A program made the translations under genes and the position numbers. From an uncultured Bacteroidales bacterium (GTDB taxonomy: Bacteria > Bacteroidota > Bacteroidia > Bacteroidales > P3): DNA of 6,708 nt. The stretch lies in NCBI GenBank assembly GCA_937906975.1, contig CALCUN010000006.1, forward strand, positions 1-6,708, written 5' to 3'. The number at the start of each line of letters is the position of its first letter. Position 1 is the first letter of the stretch. This document shows positions 1-6,708 of the stretch, in pieces. The notes below the pieces were generated by a model. The model made no database searches. It was not told where the DNA came from and worked only from the letters and a program-made list of their open reading frames with translations.

Positions 1-266
1 ACATCTAATCCTATAACTGCCATTCCTATTTTTTCACACTCTATTACTTCTTTCATCGCTTTTGCTACTTTTTTTGCAAAAAGGTGTAGGTGTGATAAGA
101 GTTCGTCTTCTATGTCAAATATGTAATCTACTTCTTGTTTTGGAACTACAAGTGTGTGTCCTTCTGCTAATGGAGATATGTCTAAAAAAGCATAACATTT
201 TTCGTCCTCTGCTATTTTGTATGAAGGAATTTCTCCATTTATGATTTTTGTGAATATTGATGCCAT
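1..266 (-). CDS. HIT (histidine triad) family protein, partial, C-terminus beyond the window
   Basis: The reading frame opens with ATG at 264-266 and runs off the left edge after 88 complete codons without a stop. The translation begins MASIFTKIINGEIPSYKIAE and carries the usual HIT-family landmarks: the N-terminal INGEIP segment (residues 9-14), an acidic strand ending LDISPL (28-33), and GHTLVVPK (36-43). The catalytic HxHxH triad normally follows the strand seen at the window edge (residues 82-88, MAVIGLD), so it should lie just outside and cannot be confirmed. HIT proteins are cytoplasmic nucleotide hydrolases or transferases that act on nucleoside phosphoramidates and related nucleotides; the exact substrate is not readable here. 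The start is only 3 nt after the greA stop, so the two are almost certainly co-transcribed and probably translationally coupled. Isoleucine is mostly ATA in this gene. The family call is firm; substrate specificity is unknown. Confidence 0.9.
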   Translation of the reverse strand, partial: MASIFTKIINGEIPSYKIAEDEKCYAFLDISPLAEGHTLVVPKQEVDYIFDIEDELLSHLHLFAKKVAKAMKEVIECEKIGMAVIGLD

Positions 267-269
267 AAC

Positions 270-746
270 TTATTCTCTTGTTATGTTTGTTATTTGCAAT
301 TTCATCTTTCCAACAGGGACTTCTATTTCAGCAATGTCGCCTACTTTCTTTCCTAATAATCCTTTTGCAATTGGAGATGTTATAGAAATTTTGCCTGTTT
401 TTAAATCTGCTTCGCTTTCTGGCACTATTTCATACGTCATTTTTTTATTCATCGCTAAGTTTATAAATTCAACTTTCGACATTAAAAGCACTTTTGACGT
501 ATCTATTTTTGATTCATCTAACAATCTTGCATTTGCAATTAAGGCTTGTAATTTGGAGATCTTTGCTTCTAATAGGCCTTGCGCTTCTTTCGCTGCATCA
601 TATTCTGCATTTTCCGATAAGTCTCCCTTGTCTCTTGCTTCTGCTATGGCCGCCGATATTGCTTGTCGCTCAACGGTTGTCATGTGATGAAGTTCATCTT
701 TTAATTTTTGAAGTCCTTCTTTTGAATAATATTTTATCTCTGCCAT
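270..746 (-). CDS. greA: Transcription elongation factor GreA
   Basis: This 158-residue protein matches the normal GreA length and two-domain layout. The N-terminal antiparallel coiled coil (about residues 1-75) enters the RNA polymerase secondary channel. Its tip holds the signature ARDKGDLSENAEYDAAK (37-53), with the two acidic residues (D42 and E45) that position the catalytic magnesium for cleavage of backtracked RNA. The C-terminal FKBP-like domain (about 80-158) carries the conserved SPIAKGLLGKKVGD block (124-137) and ends with the strand before NITRE. The factor rescues arrested elongation complexes in the cytoplasm. ATG at 744-746 is the natural start, since the homologous N-terminus begins here; the leader before it is AT-rich with no Shine-Dalgarno motif, as expected in Bacteroidota. 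It lies 26 bp downstream of an intrinsic terminator and directly ahead of the HIT gene. No convincing Bacteroidota-type promoter (TTTG / TAnnTTTG) was found in the short leader, so its promoter position is uncertain. No missing key residues. Confidence 0.97.
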   Translation of the reverse strand: MAEIKYYSKEGLQKLKDELHHMTTVERQAISAAIAEARDKGDLSENAEYDAAKEAQGLLEAKISKLQALIANARLLDESKIDTSKVLLMSKVEFINLAMNKKMTYEIVPESEADLKTGKISITSPIAKGLLGKKVGDIAEIEVPVGKMKLQITNITRE

Positions 747-772
747 TTCGTTGTTTTATTTTGATTAAAAAC

Positions 773-805
773 AAATCGAAGACTGTTTTTAGCAGTCTTC
801 GATTT
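773..805 (-). terminator. Intrinsic terminator downstream of the PorV-like gene
   Basis: A perfect 13-bp inverted repeat (arms 773-785 and 793-805, arm sequence AAATCGAAGACTG) encloses a 7-nt loop at 786-792. Read on the minus strand, the stem is followed by GTTTTTAAT, giving the U-rich tail expected of a rho-independent terminator. It begins 23 bp after the stop of the PorV-like gene and ends 26 bp before the greA start. On the plus strand the hairpin is followed only by a broken T run, so it most likely serves the minus-strand transcript. It marks the end of the receptor / giant protein / PorV-like unit. Confidence 0.88.
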
Positions 806-828
806 TGTATCGATTTATTTATTCGTTC

Positions 829-1914
829 TTACAATGAGAATGAAATTCCTACTGAGTGGATTCCTCCCATTATTTTTGTAAGTCTGAAACTATAATCTAA
901 TGCTAAGTTCATTGCATTCTTACCTGCTTTTGCTTTTGAAAGAGGTGCCATTACAGAAGCTCCACATGCAAGTCCATTCATAAGGGTTGTTGAACCGTTT
1001 TCATCATAAATGTCTGTTGTAAGGTCTGCTTCGTATGTGTAACCTGCTCTTAACATGAATAATTTCATAAATCCATATTCAAGTCCTAATGTGTATTGGT
1101 CTTTTCCAAAGGCCATTGAAGCAAAGTTACCTGCTACTGTTACTCTGTGATTGTTTTCAGCAAATAAGATATCGTATGACATACCGATATTCAAGCTTGA
1201 AGGTAATTCAAATGAAGCTGAACGTTGTTCTAATGTTTGGTAGTGATTAGAGTTTTCAATAAGTGCATTGATTGACAAACCGTCTCCTGAATGACTCATT
1301 GATGGACCCCAGTTCTTCAATGCAATACCAAATTTCAACTCATAGTTTTCTCCTGTAACATATTGAACACCCGCATCAATTGCAAATCCTGTTCCTGTTA
1401 CGTTGTCTATTGACTCTGTGATAAGTTTTACAGTTGCTCCTGCGTAAATTGATGTTGAAAATGCTTTAGCGTATGAAACAGCAACATTCATTACACTAGG
1501 TTGGAATGTACCATTGTTTCCAACTTCTGGTGAATTAACTGTTGTTCTTTCTATTGTTCCAAAATTCATAGCACTAACAGATAATCCTAACACTCCATAT
1601 TCTCCAAGATTTTGTGCAAGACCAGCTGCTATATTGCTGATTCCTGAATTTTGCAACCAAGATGTGTATCCAAATGTTACTTCAGTTCCTCCGGCATGTG
1701 CCAATCCAGCTACGTTGCTGAAAAGAGCATCTACTCCGCTTCCGTTAGCAGTATTAACTCCAGACCAACCTGAACTTTTCACCCAAGGGTTTATCAATAA
1801 GTATGAAGCCCCTGCAGTTCCTCTTCTGTCATCATTCCCTGCATTCGCTGTTATACTTGGCACCATTAAGATGCAAAGTATAACGCTTGTCAATATTCTA
1901 TTTATATTTTTCAT
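829..1914 (-). CDS. PorV/PorQ-family outer-membrane beta-barrel protein (type IX secretion-associated)
   Basis: The predicted product has 361 residues from ATG at 1912-1914. It starts with a typical Sec signal peptide: basic MKNINR, a hydrophobic core to about residue 20, and a likely cut after ANA (residue 25). The mature N-terminus shows the family's hallmark: GTAGASYLLINPW (32-44), then a helix-like segment ending DALFSNVAGLA (62-72), where most family members have NPAGLA. The rest is a series of short amphipathic strands with alternating hydrophobic and polar residues and many glycines, consistent with a FadL-like 14-stranded barrel; the last strand is GIHSVGISFSL. An in-frame TTG at 1942-1944 would add 10 residues, but ATG at 1914 puts the basic residues directly before the hydrophobic core and has an AGGA-like motif just upstream, so it is preferred. 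PorV binds the C-terminal sorting domain of type IX cargo at the SprA translocon and hands it to the attachment complex. Placement directly after a giant exported protein suggests a cargo-specific paralogue rather than the core porV gene; that role is inferred. Confidence 0.85.
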   Translation of the reverse strand: MKNINRILTSVILCILMVPSITANAGNDDRRGTAGASYLLINPWVKSSGWSGVNTANGSGVDALFSNVAGLAHAGGTEVTFGYTSWLQNSGISNIAAGLAQNLGEYGVLGLSVSAMNFGTIERTTVNSPEVGNNGTFQPSVMNVAVSYAKAFSTSIYAGATVKLITESIDNVTGTGFAIDAGVQYVTGENYELKFGIALKNWGPSMSHSGDGLSINALIENSNHYQTLEQRSASFELPSSLNIGMSYDILFAENNHRVTVAGNFASMAFGKDQYTLGLEYGFMKLFMLRAGYTYEADLTTDIYDENGSTTLMNGLACGASVMAPLSKAKAGKNAMNLALDYSFRLTKIMGGIHSVGISFSL

Positions 1915-1954
1915 ATTCCTATTTTCTTTATAAATTTTAAGCAATATTGTTAGA

Positions 1955-4900
1955 TTATTGGAATGAGTTTAAGTCAACTGGTCTTAAAGCTCCAAACCAT
2001 TTGATTAGTTTTTCACCTACTCCATCAGCTTTGATGTGAATCAAATAAACTCCACCTGAGATTGGTAATCCTTTGTGGTTCTTTAAATCCCAATCAACTG
2101 ATGTTAAAGCTGTACCTCCTCCTGATACTAATGAAGCAGAAGGTCCTCTCAATTTTCTAACCACAGTTCCATCCAAAGCATATATTGTTATGTAACAATC
2201 TGGTGGTAGATTTGTTATCTTAACAAGGTTTTGGATTTGGTCTTGTTCATACAATGATGCACCAAAATATGGGTTAGGAACAACTGTTATGTTGTCTAAT
2301 GCTGATTGTGCTGTTTCTGTATGTCCAAGTACTGTTGCTAAACCTGCATCTATTGAGAATTGGTACATAGGATTGTTATCGTTTTGAGGATTTGCATTTA
2401 CTCCACCTTCATTGCTAGACCATTTTGCTAAATATGGTTTTCTAACTCTGATAGATACTGTAGCATCTGTTGGAATTAACGATTGAGATTTCTTTTCTAA
2501 TTCAACATTAGCATTTCCTGATTCAAAACAATTTGCAAGTGGAATACCTACCCACATAACTGTTGCAAATAATTCGTGTGCTGCTCTAATTCTAGCTATG
2601 TTTGCTGATCCATCAGAAACTCCTGTTGCTTCGCTTAGGCCTTTCAATATGTTATAAGCCCATGCTCCTTGATCGTAACGTGTTGGTTTTACTACGTTAC
2701 CTGCAACTGTTACTTCTGAAGTTCCTAATACATATATATAGTGCATACCACCGAATACGTATCCTCCCATGTCTGTTGTGTTCATTGTAGGGTTCCACAA
2801 CATATCTCTACCATTTTGATGTCCTAATGCTGAGTTTTCACCAAAGATGATATTTAGACGTTCTCCTGTTTCAAGGTTAATTGCATATCCTGGGAACCAT
2901 CCCATACCTTCTCCTGTTCCATCAGCCAATCCGTCTTTTCCTACTGATTGAGCTTTTCTCAATGAGAATGCTTTTGCATTTCCTTGTGTTAATAATGGGT
3001 CATTACCCAATTCTATAACAGGACATCTTGTCCATTTTGATTGATCGTTTGTAAATACAATATCAACTGATGCTAAGTTGTTCATATCGTTAGATATCAT
3101 ACTTACTAACTTACCAGGGTTGTATTGGTTTTCGTTTGGTATATCGTATTCGTTGCTTGAATCATAATAGTAAGCATCTGTAAATGCTGGGTGAACATAT
3201 TCAACTGGTTCAGAGTATATGTAATCGTATGATATAGATGTCAATCTATATGGAGCCCACCAACCACCAACACAATTTTCAAATTCTGATTTAGCATCCA
3301 TTGCTGTTTTTACAGATCCTGTTGAAGTTGAATATCCTGTGTGGAAGTAGTCTAACCATGCGTTACTTAAGTCTTCTTGATCTGATCCAGTAACACCACC
3401 GGCTCTAATCCAGTCTAATGCTTGTGCTGCATCATTATCTGCAACCCCTGTTAACCATGTTTTTGATGGATCTGCAAAGGTAATTGAAGATGACAATAAT
3501 GCTCCTGCTATTACTTCACCACCTTTTGCTTCACCTGCTGTTATTGTAGCTGCGTTAGAAGCTGCTAATGATTTTGGATTTGTTAATTGGATTGATAATC
3601 CTAATTCAAATATTATTTCTTCGTTGATTTCACCAATTGGTCTTGTTGAACGTAATGTATCAACTCCTTCATAAACTTCACCACCATTTGCATTTGTTAG
3701 TTCCCAGTAAGCTTCATTCATTGTTCCTTCTCCTGGAACTATTTTCAAGATGTAATTTCCTGTACGAACTGCTAATGGGTCTACTATCTTAACATTCAAT
3801 GGTCCATAGTTAACTGAATAAACTGGTGTTGGTACGAAATTAATAGGGTTTCCATTTTCATCTGTTGCTTCTTCTCCTCTTTTACCAACTAATTGTTCAA
3901 TAGTTGTTTTGTCAAAGTTCAACACTAAACCACCATTTCCTTGTCCTTCAAGTCTAATAACTTCAGGAGACATTCCGTATGATGATTGTAACAATGTACC
4001 GTTTTGTTCTGAGTTTGTCATGTGTGGTATTGCTACAACAGGTTCAATACTTCCGCCTCCACCAAGTTTTCTACTTGCTAAATAAGTTGTTTTTTGTCCA
4101 TCTAATTTAGTAGCATCATTAGGGTTGTATTGTTTGAAGTTGTTGTATGCGTATGCTATTGCTATGTAATAGTATTTTTTGTTGTTTGCGATTCTCTTGT
4201 CATTTGTAGTAGCAAACTTGTCTTCTGTGATTTTGAAAGAGTGTCTTATTCCTTTGTTTTCTCCATCAACCATTACTTGTCCACCTAATAAGTCGTTAGT
4301 TGTAGTGTAATTAACTAATTTTCCAATAGGTTGATTGTTTTGTAATGAATCGTAGTTTTCGATATCACATTGTGCAACTAAACGTGATTTTGCTGGGTCA
4401 TAAATGTCTGCTACTGATACAGATTCATCTAATAATTGGAATATTTGATATCCTTCAAATCTATATTTTCTATCGTATTCAATAGTTTCTACAACATTTC
4501 CTGCTGTATCTGTTACATCATAAGAACGAGGAATAGTAACGTCTTCTGCTTCAAATGCTTCGTTTACGTTGTTTCCTGCTTCATTTGTTAAGTATAGTAT
4601 AATTTCTCTATCAAGTTCTTGTACTACTACATTTGGAGCATCTGGTCCTTCCAATACGTTGAAACAGTTGTCAAATAATGCTTGACATTTATCGTCTATT
4701 TGTCTTAATAATTCTACTGAAGCCATTGGTCCACCACTTGCTGCTTGTGCAAATGGAATACCTACTGTAATGTAGTTAATTGCACCTGGTTCCAATGTAA
4801 ATGGTCCTGCAGATTGCATGAAACGTCTATCTGCTGCTGCATTTCCAGATGATTCTTCTGTCCAAATATTGTTTTTACCATGATCTTCATTTCCATTAGT

Positions 4901-6529
4901 TCTTGTACCCCAACCCCAAATGTCTGAGTTACCTGGGAACATGAAATCTGATTGAATATCTAATTCAAGACCAGTTCCAGAGTTATATCCATTTCCACCA
5001 TAACGCATCTTGCTTCCATCTTTCCAGATACCTCTTAAATAGTTATAGTAGTCTGTTGCTTTATCTGGTTCTCCATTGTTTGAATTATCGTTGTTGTAGT
5101 AAACGAATCTACGCATACCGAAACGTTCATCGTCAACTATTCCGTTACCAAAGTTTACACCATTGATAGCACAAGCGTCAATAGAGTCTCTTGATTTTGG
5201 ATACCAACAATCTTTAAATTTGTAAGCATCTTCTGTCAATAAGATATTGTTTATTGTTCCGTCTTCATTTTTATAAGGTTCCAATGCTGCTGGTCCATAA
5301 ACATCTTCTACTTTGTAAGGGTCTACTTTTGGATTATCTCTTCCGTCTGCATCCATATATGGACCTTGGAAGAAGTCGATACCAATTGCAGGAGGGTTTC
5401 CTGAGTAAGCGCCTGTTCCTGGACCATCTGTTGCTTTACCATTGTAGCAATATCCCAATCCTCTTTCAACATCACAACCAACAAAGTCGTCTGCTGCATA
5501 TCCTAAGTCTGGGTCAACCCATTGTGAGAAATAAGTGTTTGTCAATGTAAATGTAGAACGGTTGATGATTTCATATGAATAGAATGTCATATTGTTGATT
5601 TCATCATTCATCGCAAAAGCAAATGCTTGTGCTCTGATTTCTAATCCGATTGGGTTTTCTGATCCTGATTCTGTGTGTGCATTACCTTTATCATTAAATA
5701 CCCACCAAATAGTTTCGTCTCCCTTTAATACTTGGTCAACTAATAATCCTCCGTAAGCTTTTACAACACCACCTGTTCCATAGTTAGGGTTTGTTGTATC
5801 AGATTCCATTGTTGGTGTTGGAGTGTAAGGTACTCCTGGAGGTAAGTTTGCTTTCATTTTTGCAGGACACAATTCTCCACTTAAATCATAGTAAGGATAG
5901 TCTCCATCTTCCCAACTATAAACACCATCTCCGTTTCTATCAAAGAATGGAGCCATGAATTTAGATTGGTTTTTAGATACATCTCCGTGTGCAGGCCATG
6001 TTTTGATTGCTTCTGTTGCTCTTGAAGCATCTACTCCTAAGAATTGATCTCCGTTGTATTCAAAACCATCAACGAAATACTCTACTTCTGCTTTTGTTAT
6101 TTTAAAGTGTTTATCCCATTGTTCACAAACAGCTTTATCTACTGAAGCGTTTGCATCAACAGTTAATGGACCTGGCCAAAAGTCATCTCCATTTTGTCCG
6201 AATTTTAATGCTGCAACACGTAATTGAAGGTTAGCATCTTGTCCCCCAATCCACAATGCTGCACAGAACATAGCTGTACTATTACCGTCTTTTGGAACGA
6301 AATAACGTGCTGTAGAACCATCATACCACATGTTTCCAGAAGTATTGATACGGGCTCTAACATTGTTTATGCTTAACTCAGCAGAACCTTGTCCTCTACG
6401 ACATCTTTCTAATTCTGCTTTTTTTGCTGGTTTTTTTACTGCATACTTATATGTTTCCGCGTATGCAGTAGCTCCAACAAGCATAAAGCACATCAATAAT
6501 AATGATATTTTACTGCTAATATGTTTCAT
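1955..6529 (-). CDS. Giant exported protein with a Bacteroidota-specific N-terminal domain and a C-terminal FlgD-like / type IX sorting-like domain
   Basis: This 1524-residue protein starts at ATG 6527-6529, the only start giving an intact Sec signal peptide (basic MKHISSK, hydrophobic core, likely cut after AYA at residue 24). No further membrane segment is seen. Residues about 45-600 resemble a block I recall from other Bacteroidota secreted proteins: NNVRARINTSGNMWYD (55-70), ALWIGGQDA (91-99), DDFWPGPL (115-122), WPAHGD (178-183), an EF-hand-like loop DRNGDGVYSWED (197-208), WWVFNDKGNAHTESG (275-289), GCDVERGLGYCYNG (351-364) and a GPFTLEPG motif (575-582). A middle part has YYYIAIAYAYN (786-796), a GGGGS linker (823-827), and family-like motifs GERLNIIFGE (1222-1231), NGRDMLWNPT (1239-1248) and VSIRVRKPY (1358-1366). 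The C-terminus (about 1411-1524) is an immunoglobulin-like domain: ITVVPNPYFG, IYALDGTVVRKL, a WDLKN strand, SGGVYLIHIK and GEKLIKWFGALRP. It resembles FlgD-like and type A sorting domains, so export by type IX secretion is likely but not proven. No catalytic motif was recognised; function is unknown. It lies 26 bp after the receptor gene and about 40 bp before the PorV-like gene, in one apparent operon. Confidence 0.87.
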   Translation of the reverse strand: MKHISSKISLLLMCFMLVGATAYAETYKYAVKKPAKKAELERCRRGQGSAELSINNVRARINTSGNMWYDGSTARYFVPKDGNSTAMFCAALWIGGQDANLQLRVAALKFGQNGDDFWPGPLTVDANASVDKAVCEQWDKHFKITKAEVEYFVDGFEYNGDQFLGVDASRATEAIKTWPAHGDVSKNQSKFMAPFFDRNGDGVYSWEDGDYPYYDLSGELCPAKMKANLPPGVPYTPTPTMESDTTNPNYGTGGVVKAYGGLLVDQVLKGDETIWWVFNDKGNAHTESGSENPIGLEIRAQAFAFAMNDEINNMTFYSYEIINRSTFTLTNTYFSQWVDPDLGYAADDFVGCDVERGLGYCYNGKATDGPGTGAYSGNPPAIGIDFFQGPYMDADGRDNPKVDPYKVEDVYGPAALEPYKNEDGTINNILLTEDAYKFKDCWYPKSRDSIDACAINGVNFGNGIVDDERFGMRRFVYYNNDNSNNGEPDKATDYYNYLRGIWKDGSKMRYGGNGYNSGTGLELDIQSDFMFPGNSDIWGWGTRTNGNEDHGKNNIWTEESSGNAAADRRFMQSAGPFTLEPGAINYITVGIPFAQAASGGPMASVELLRQIDDKCQALFDNCFNVLEGPDAPNVVVQELDREIILYLTNEAGNNVNEAFEAEDVTIPRSYDVTDTAGNVVETIEYDRKYRFEGYQIFQLLDESVSVADIYDPAKSRLVAQCDIENYDSLQNNQPIGKLVNYTTTNDLLGGQVMVDGENKGIRHSFKITEDKFATTNDKRIANNKKYYYIAIAYAYNNFKQYNPNDATKLDGQKTTYLASRKLGGGGSIEPVVAIPHMTNSEQNGTLLQSSYGMSPEVIRLEGQGNGGLVLNFDKTTIEQLVGKRGEEATDENGNPINFVPTPVYSVNYGPLNVKIVDPLAVRTGNYILKIVPGEGTMNEAYWELTNANGGEVYEGVDTLRSTRPIGEINEEIIFELGLSIQLTNPKSLAASNAATITAGEAKGGEVIAGALLSSSITFADPSKTWLTGVADNDAAQALDWIRAGGVTGSDQEDLSNAWLDYFHTGYSTSTGSVKTAMDAKSEFENCVGGWWAPYRLTSISYDYIYSEPVEYVHPAFTDAYYYDSSNEYDIPNENQYNPGKLVSMISNDMNNLASVDIVFTNDQSKWTRCPVIELGNDPLLTQGNAKAFSLRKAQSVGKDGLADGTGEGMGWFPGYAINLETGERLNIIFGENSALGHQNGRDMLWNPTMNTTDMGGYVFGGMHYIYVLGTSEVTVAGNVVKPTRYDQGAWAYNILKGLSEATGVSDGSANIARIRAAHELFATVMWVGIPLANCFESGNANVELEKKSQSLIPTDATVSIRVRKPYLAKWSSNEGGVNANPQNDNNPMYQFSIDAGLATVLGHTETAQSALDNITVVPNPYFGASLYEQDQIQNLVKITNLPPDCYITIYALDGTVVRKLRGPSASLVSGGGTALTSVDWDLKNHKGLPISGGVYLIHIKADGVGEKLIKWFGALRPVDLNSFQ

Positions 6530-6555
6530 ACTATTTATTTTTTTATCTTAATTTA

Positions 6556-6708
6556 TTAGAACTGATACGATACTCCTAAATAAATCATTCTTGGTGTAGA
6601 GTAATTATAGTAAGCATTGTTATAATACATTGTATAATAATCTCTATATGATTGTTCATTTAGTTGTCCTTGAATTATTGTTTGTGTTTCAGGGTCTGTT
6701 AAGTATCC
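6556..6708 (-). CDS. TonB-dependent outer-membrane receptor, partial, only the last 50 residues
   Basis: An open frame enters from the right edge and ends at the TAA at 6556-6558, giving 50 residues plus stop. The end TPRMIYLGVSYQF matches the usual last strand of TonB-dependent receptors (PR, then a beta strand LGVSYQF ending in phenylalanine, the BAM recognition signal). The preceding segment, residues 21-36 of this fragment, is unusually rich in tyrosine (8 of 16) and asparagine, compatible with an extracellular loop. Such receptors import large ligands across the outer membrane using TonB energy; the ligand cannot be inferred because plug and barrel lie outside the window. It precedes the giant exported protein by 26 bp, with no terminator in between, which suggests co-transcription. 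An oversized OmpA-like or other barrel with the same last-strand pattern is the main alternative. Confidence 0.75.
   Translation of the reverse strand, partial: GYLTDPETQTIIQGQLNEQSYRDYYTMYYNNAYYNYSTPRMIYLGVSYQF

Noticed and set aside
62..244. Plus-strand open frame of 60 codons over the HIT gene
   Set aside because: Leu-rich antisense shadow; the minus strand holds a clear HIT-family frame at the same place.
217..687. Plus-strand open frame of 156 codons over greA
   Set aside because: It is the antisense shadow of greA, whose family match is unambiguous; the plus-strand translation has no recognisable motif.
1514..1933. Plus-strand open frame of 139 codons over the PorV-like gene
   Set aside because: Antisense shadow of a gene with a clear signal peptide and family motifs; the product has no domain features.
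1915..1944. Upstream in-frame TTG start for the PorV-like gene
   Set aside because: It would place ten polar residues (LKIYKENRN) before an already good signal peptide; ATG at 1914 fits better.
1942..1949. Palindrome CAATATTG in the gap between the giant and PorV-like genes
   Set aside because: Only 8 bp in an AT-rich gap, expected by chance; it forms no terminator and matches no operator I know.
5254..5550. Plus-strand open frame of 98 codons inside the giant gene
   Set aside because: Leu/His/Tyr-rich low-complexity translation typical of antisense frames; it lies within a conserved part of the real gene.
6530..6555. Possible promoter or terminator between the receptor and giant genes
   Set aside because: The 26-bp gap is A/T-rich with no inverted repeat and no recognisable promoter elements; co-transcription is the simpler reading.

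Overview
The window is a compact, AT-rich stretch from a member of the phylum Bacteroidota, most likely an uncultured, low-GC Bacteroidales-like lineage. The phylum call rests on three things: the C-terminus of a TonB-dependent receptor, a PorV/PorQ-family outer-membrane barrel, and a giant secreted protein whose N-terminal block and C-terminal FlgD-like/type IX-sorting-like domain belong to a Bacteroidota family. Clear Shine-Dalgarno sequences are also mostly missing ahead of the starts, as is usual in this phylum. A finer taxonomic call is not supported by the sequence alone.

Every gene lies on the minus strand, so transcription runs from high to low coordinates. In that order: (1) the last 50 residues of a TonB-dependent outer-membrane receptor (6556-6708, cut by the window edge); (2) after 26 bp, a 1524-residue exported protein (1955-6529); (3) after about 40 bp, a PorV/PorQ-family barrel (829-1914). 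A strong intrinsic terminator (773-805) follows. Then come (4) greA, the transcript-cleavage factor (270-746), and, 3 nt after its stop, (5) a HIT-family nucleotide-binding protein cut by the left edge (1-266). There is no gene-free stretch longer than about 110 bp, and no RNA gene, mobile element or CRISPR array was seen.

The first three genes look like one envelope operon. The receptor would sit in the outer membrane, the giant protein has a Sec signal peptide and a C-terminal domain resembling a type IX secretion sorting domain, and the PorV-like barrel belongs to the family that receives type IX cargo after translocation. A reasonable inference is that the barrel serves the giant protein, and that the receptor works with the same surface complex. 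The motifs of the giant protein recur in homologues I recall from other Bacteroidota, but I know of no function for the family, so this is the least understood part of the window. The greA-HIT pair is ordinary housekeeping and appears to be a separate transcription unit behind the terminator.
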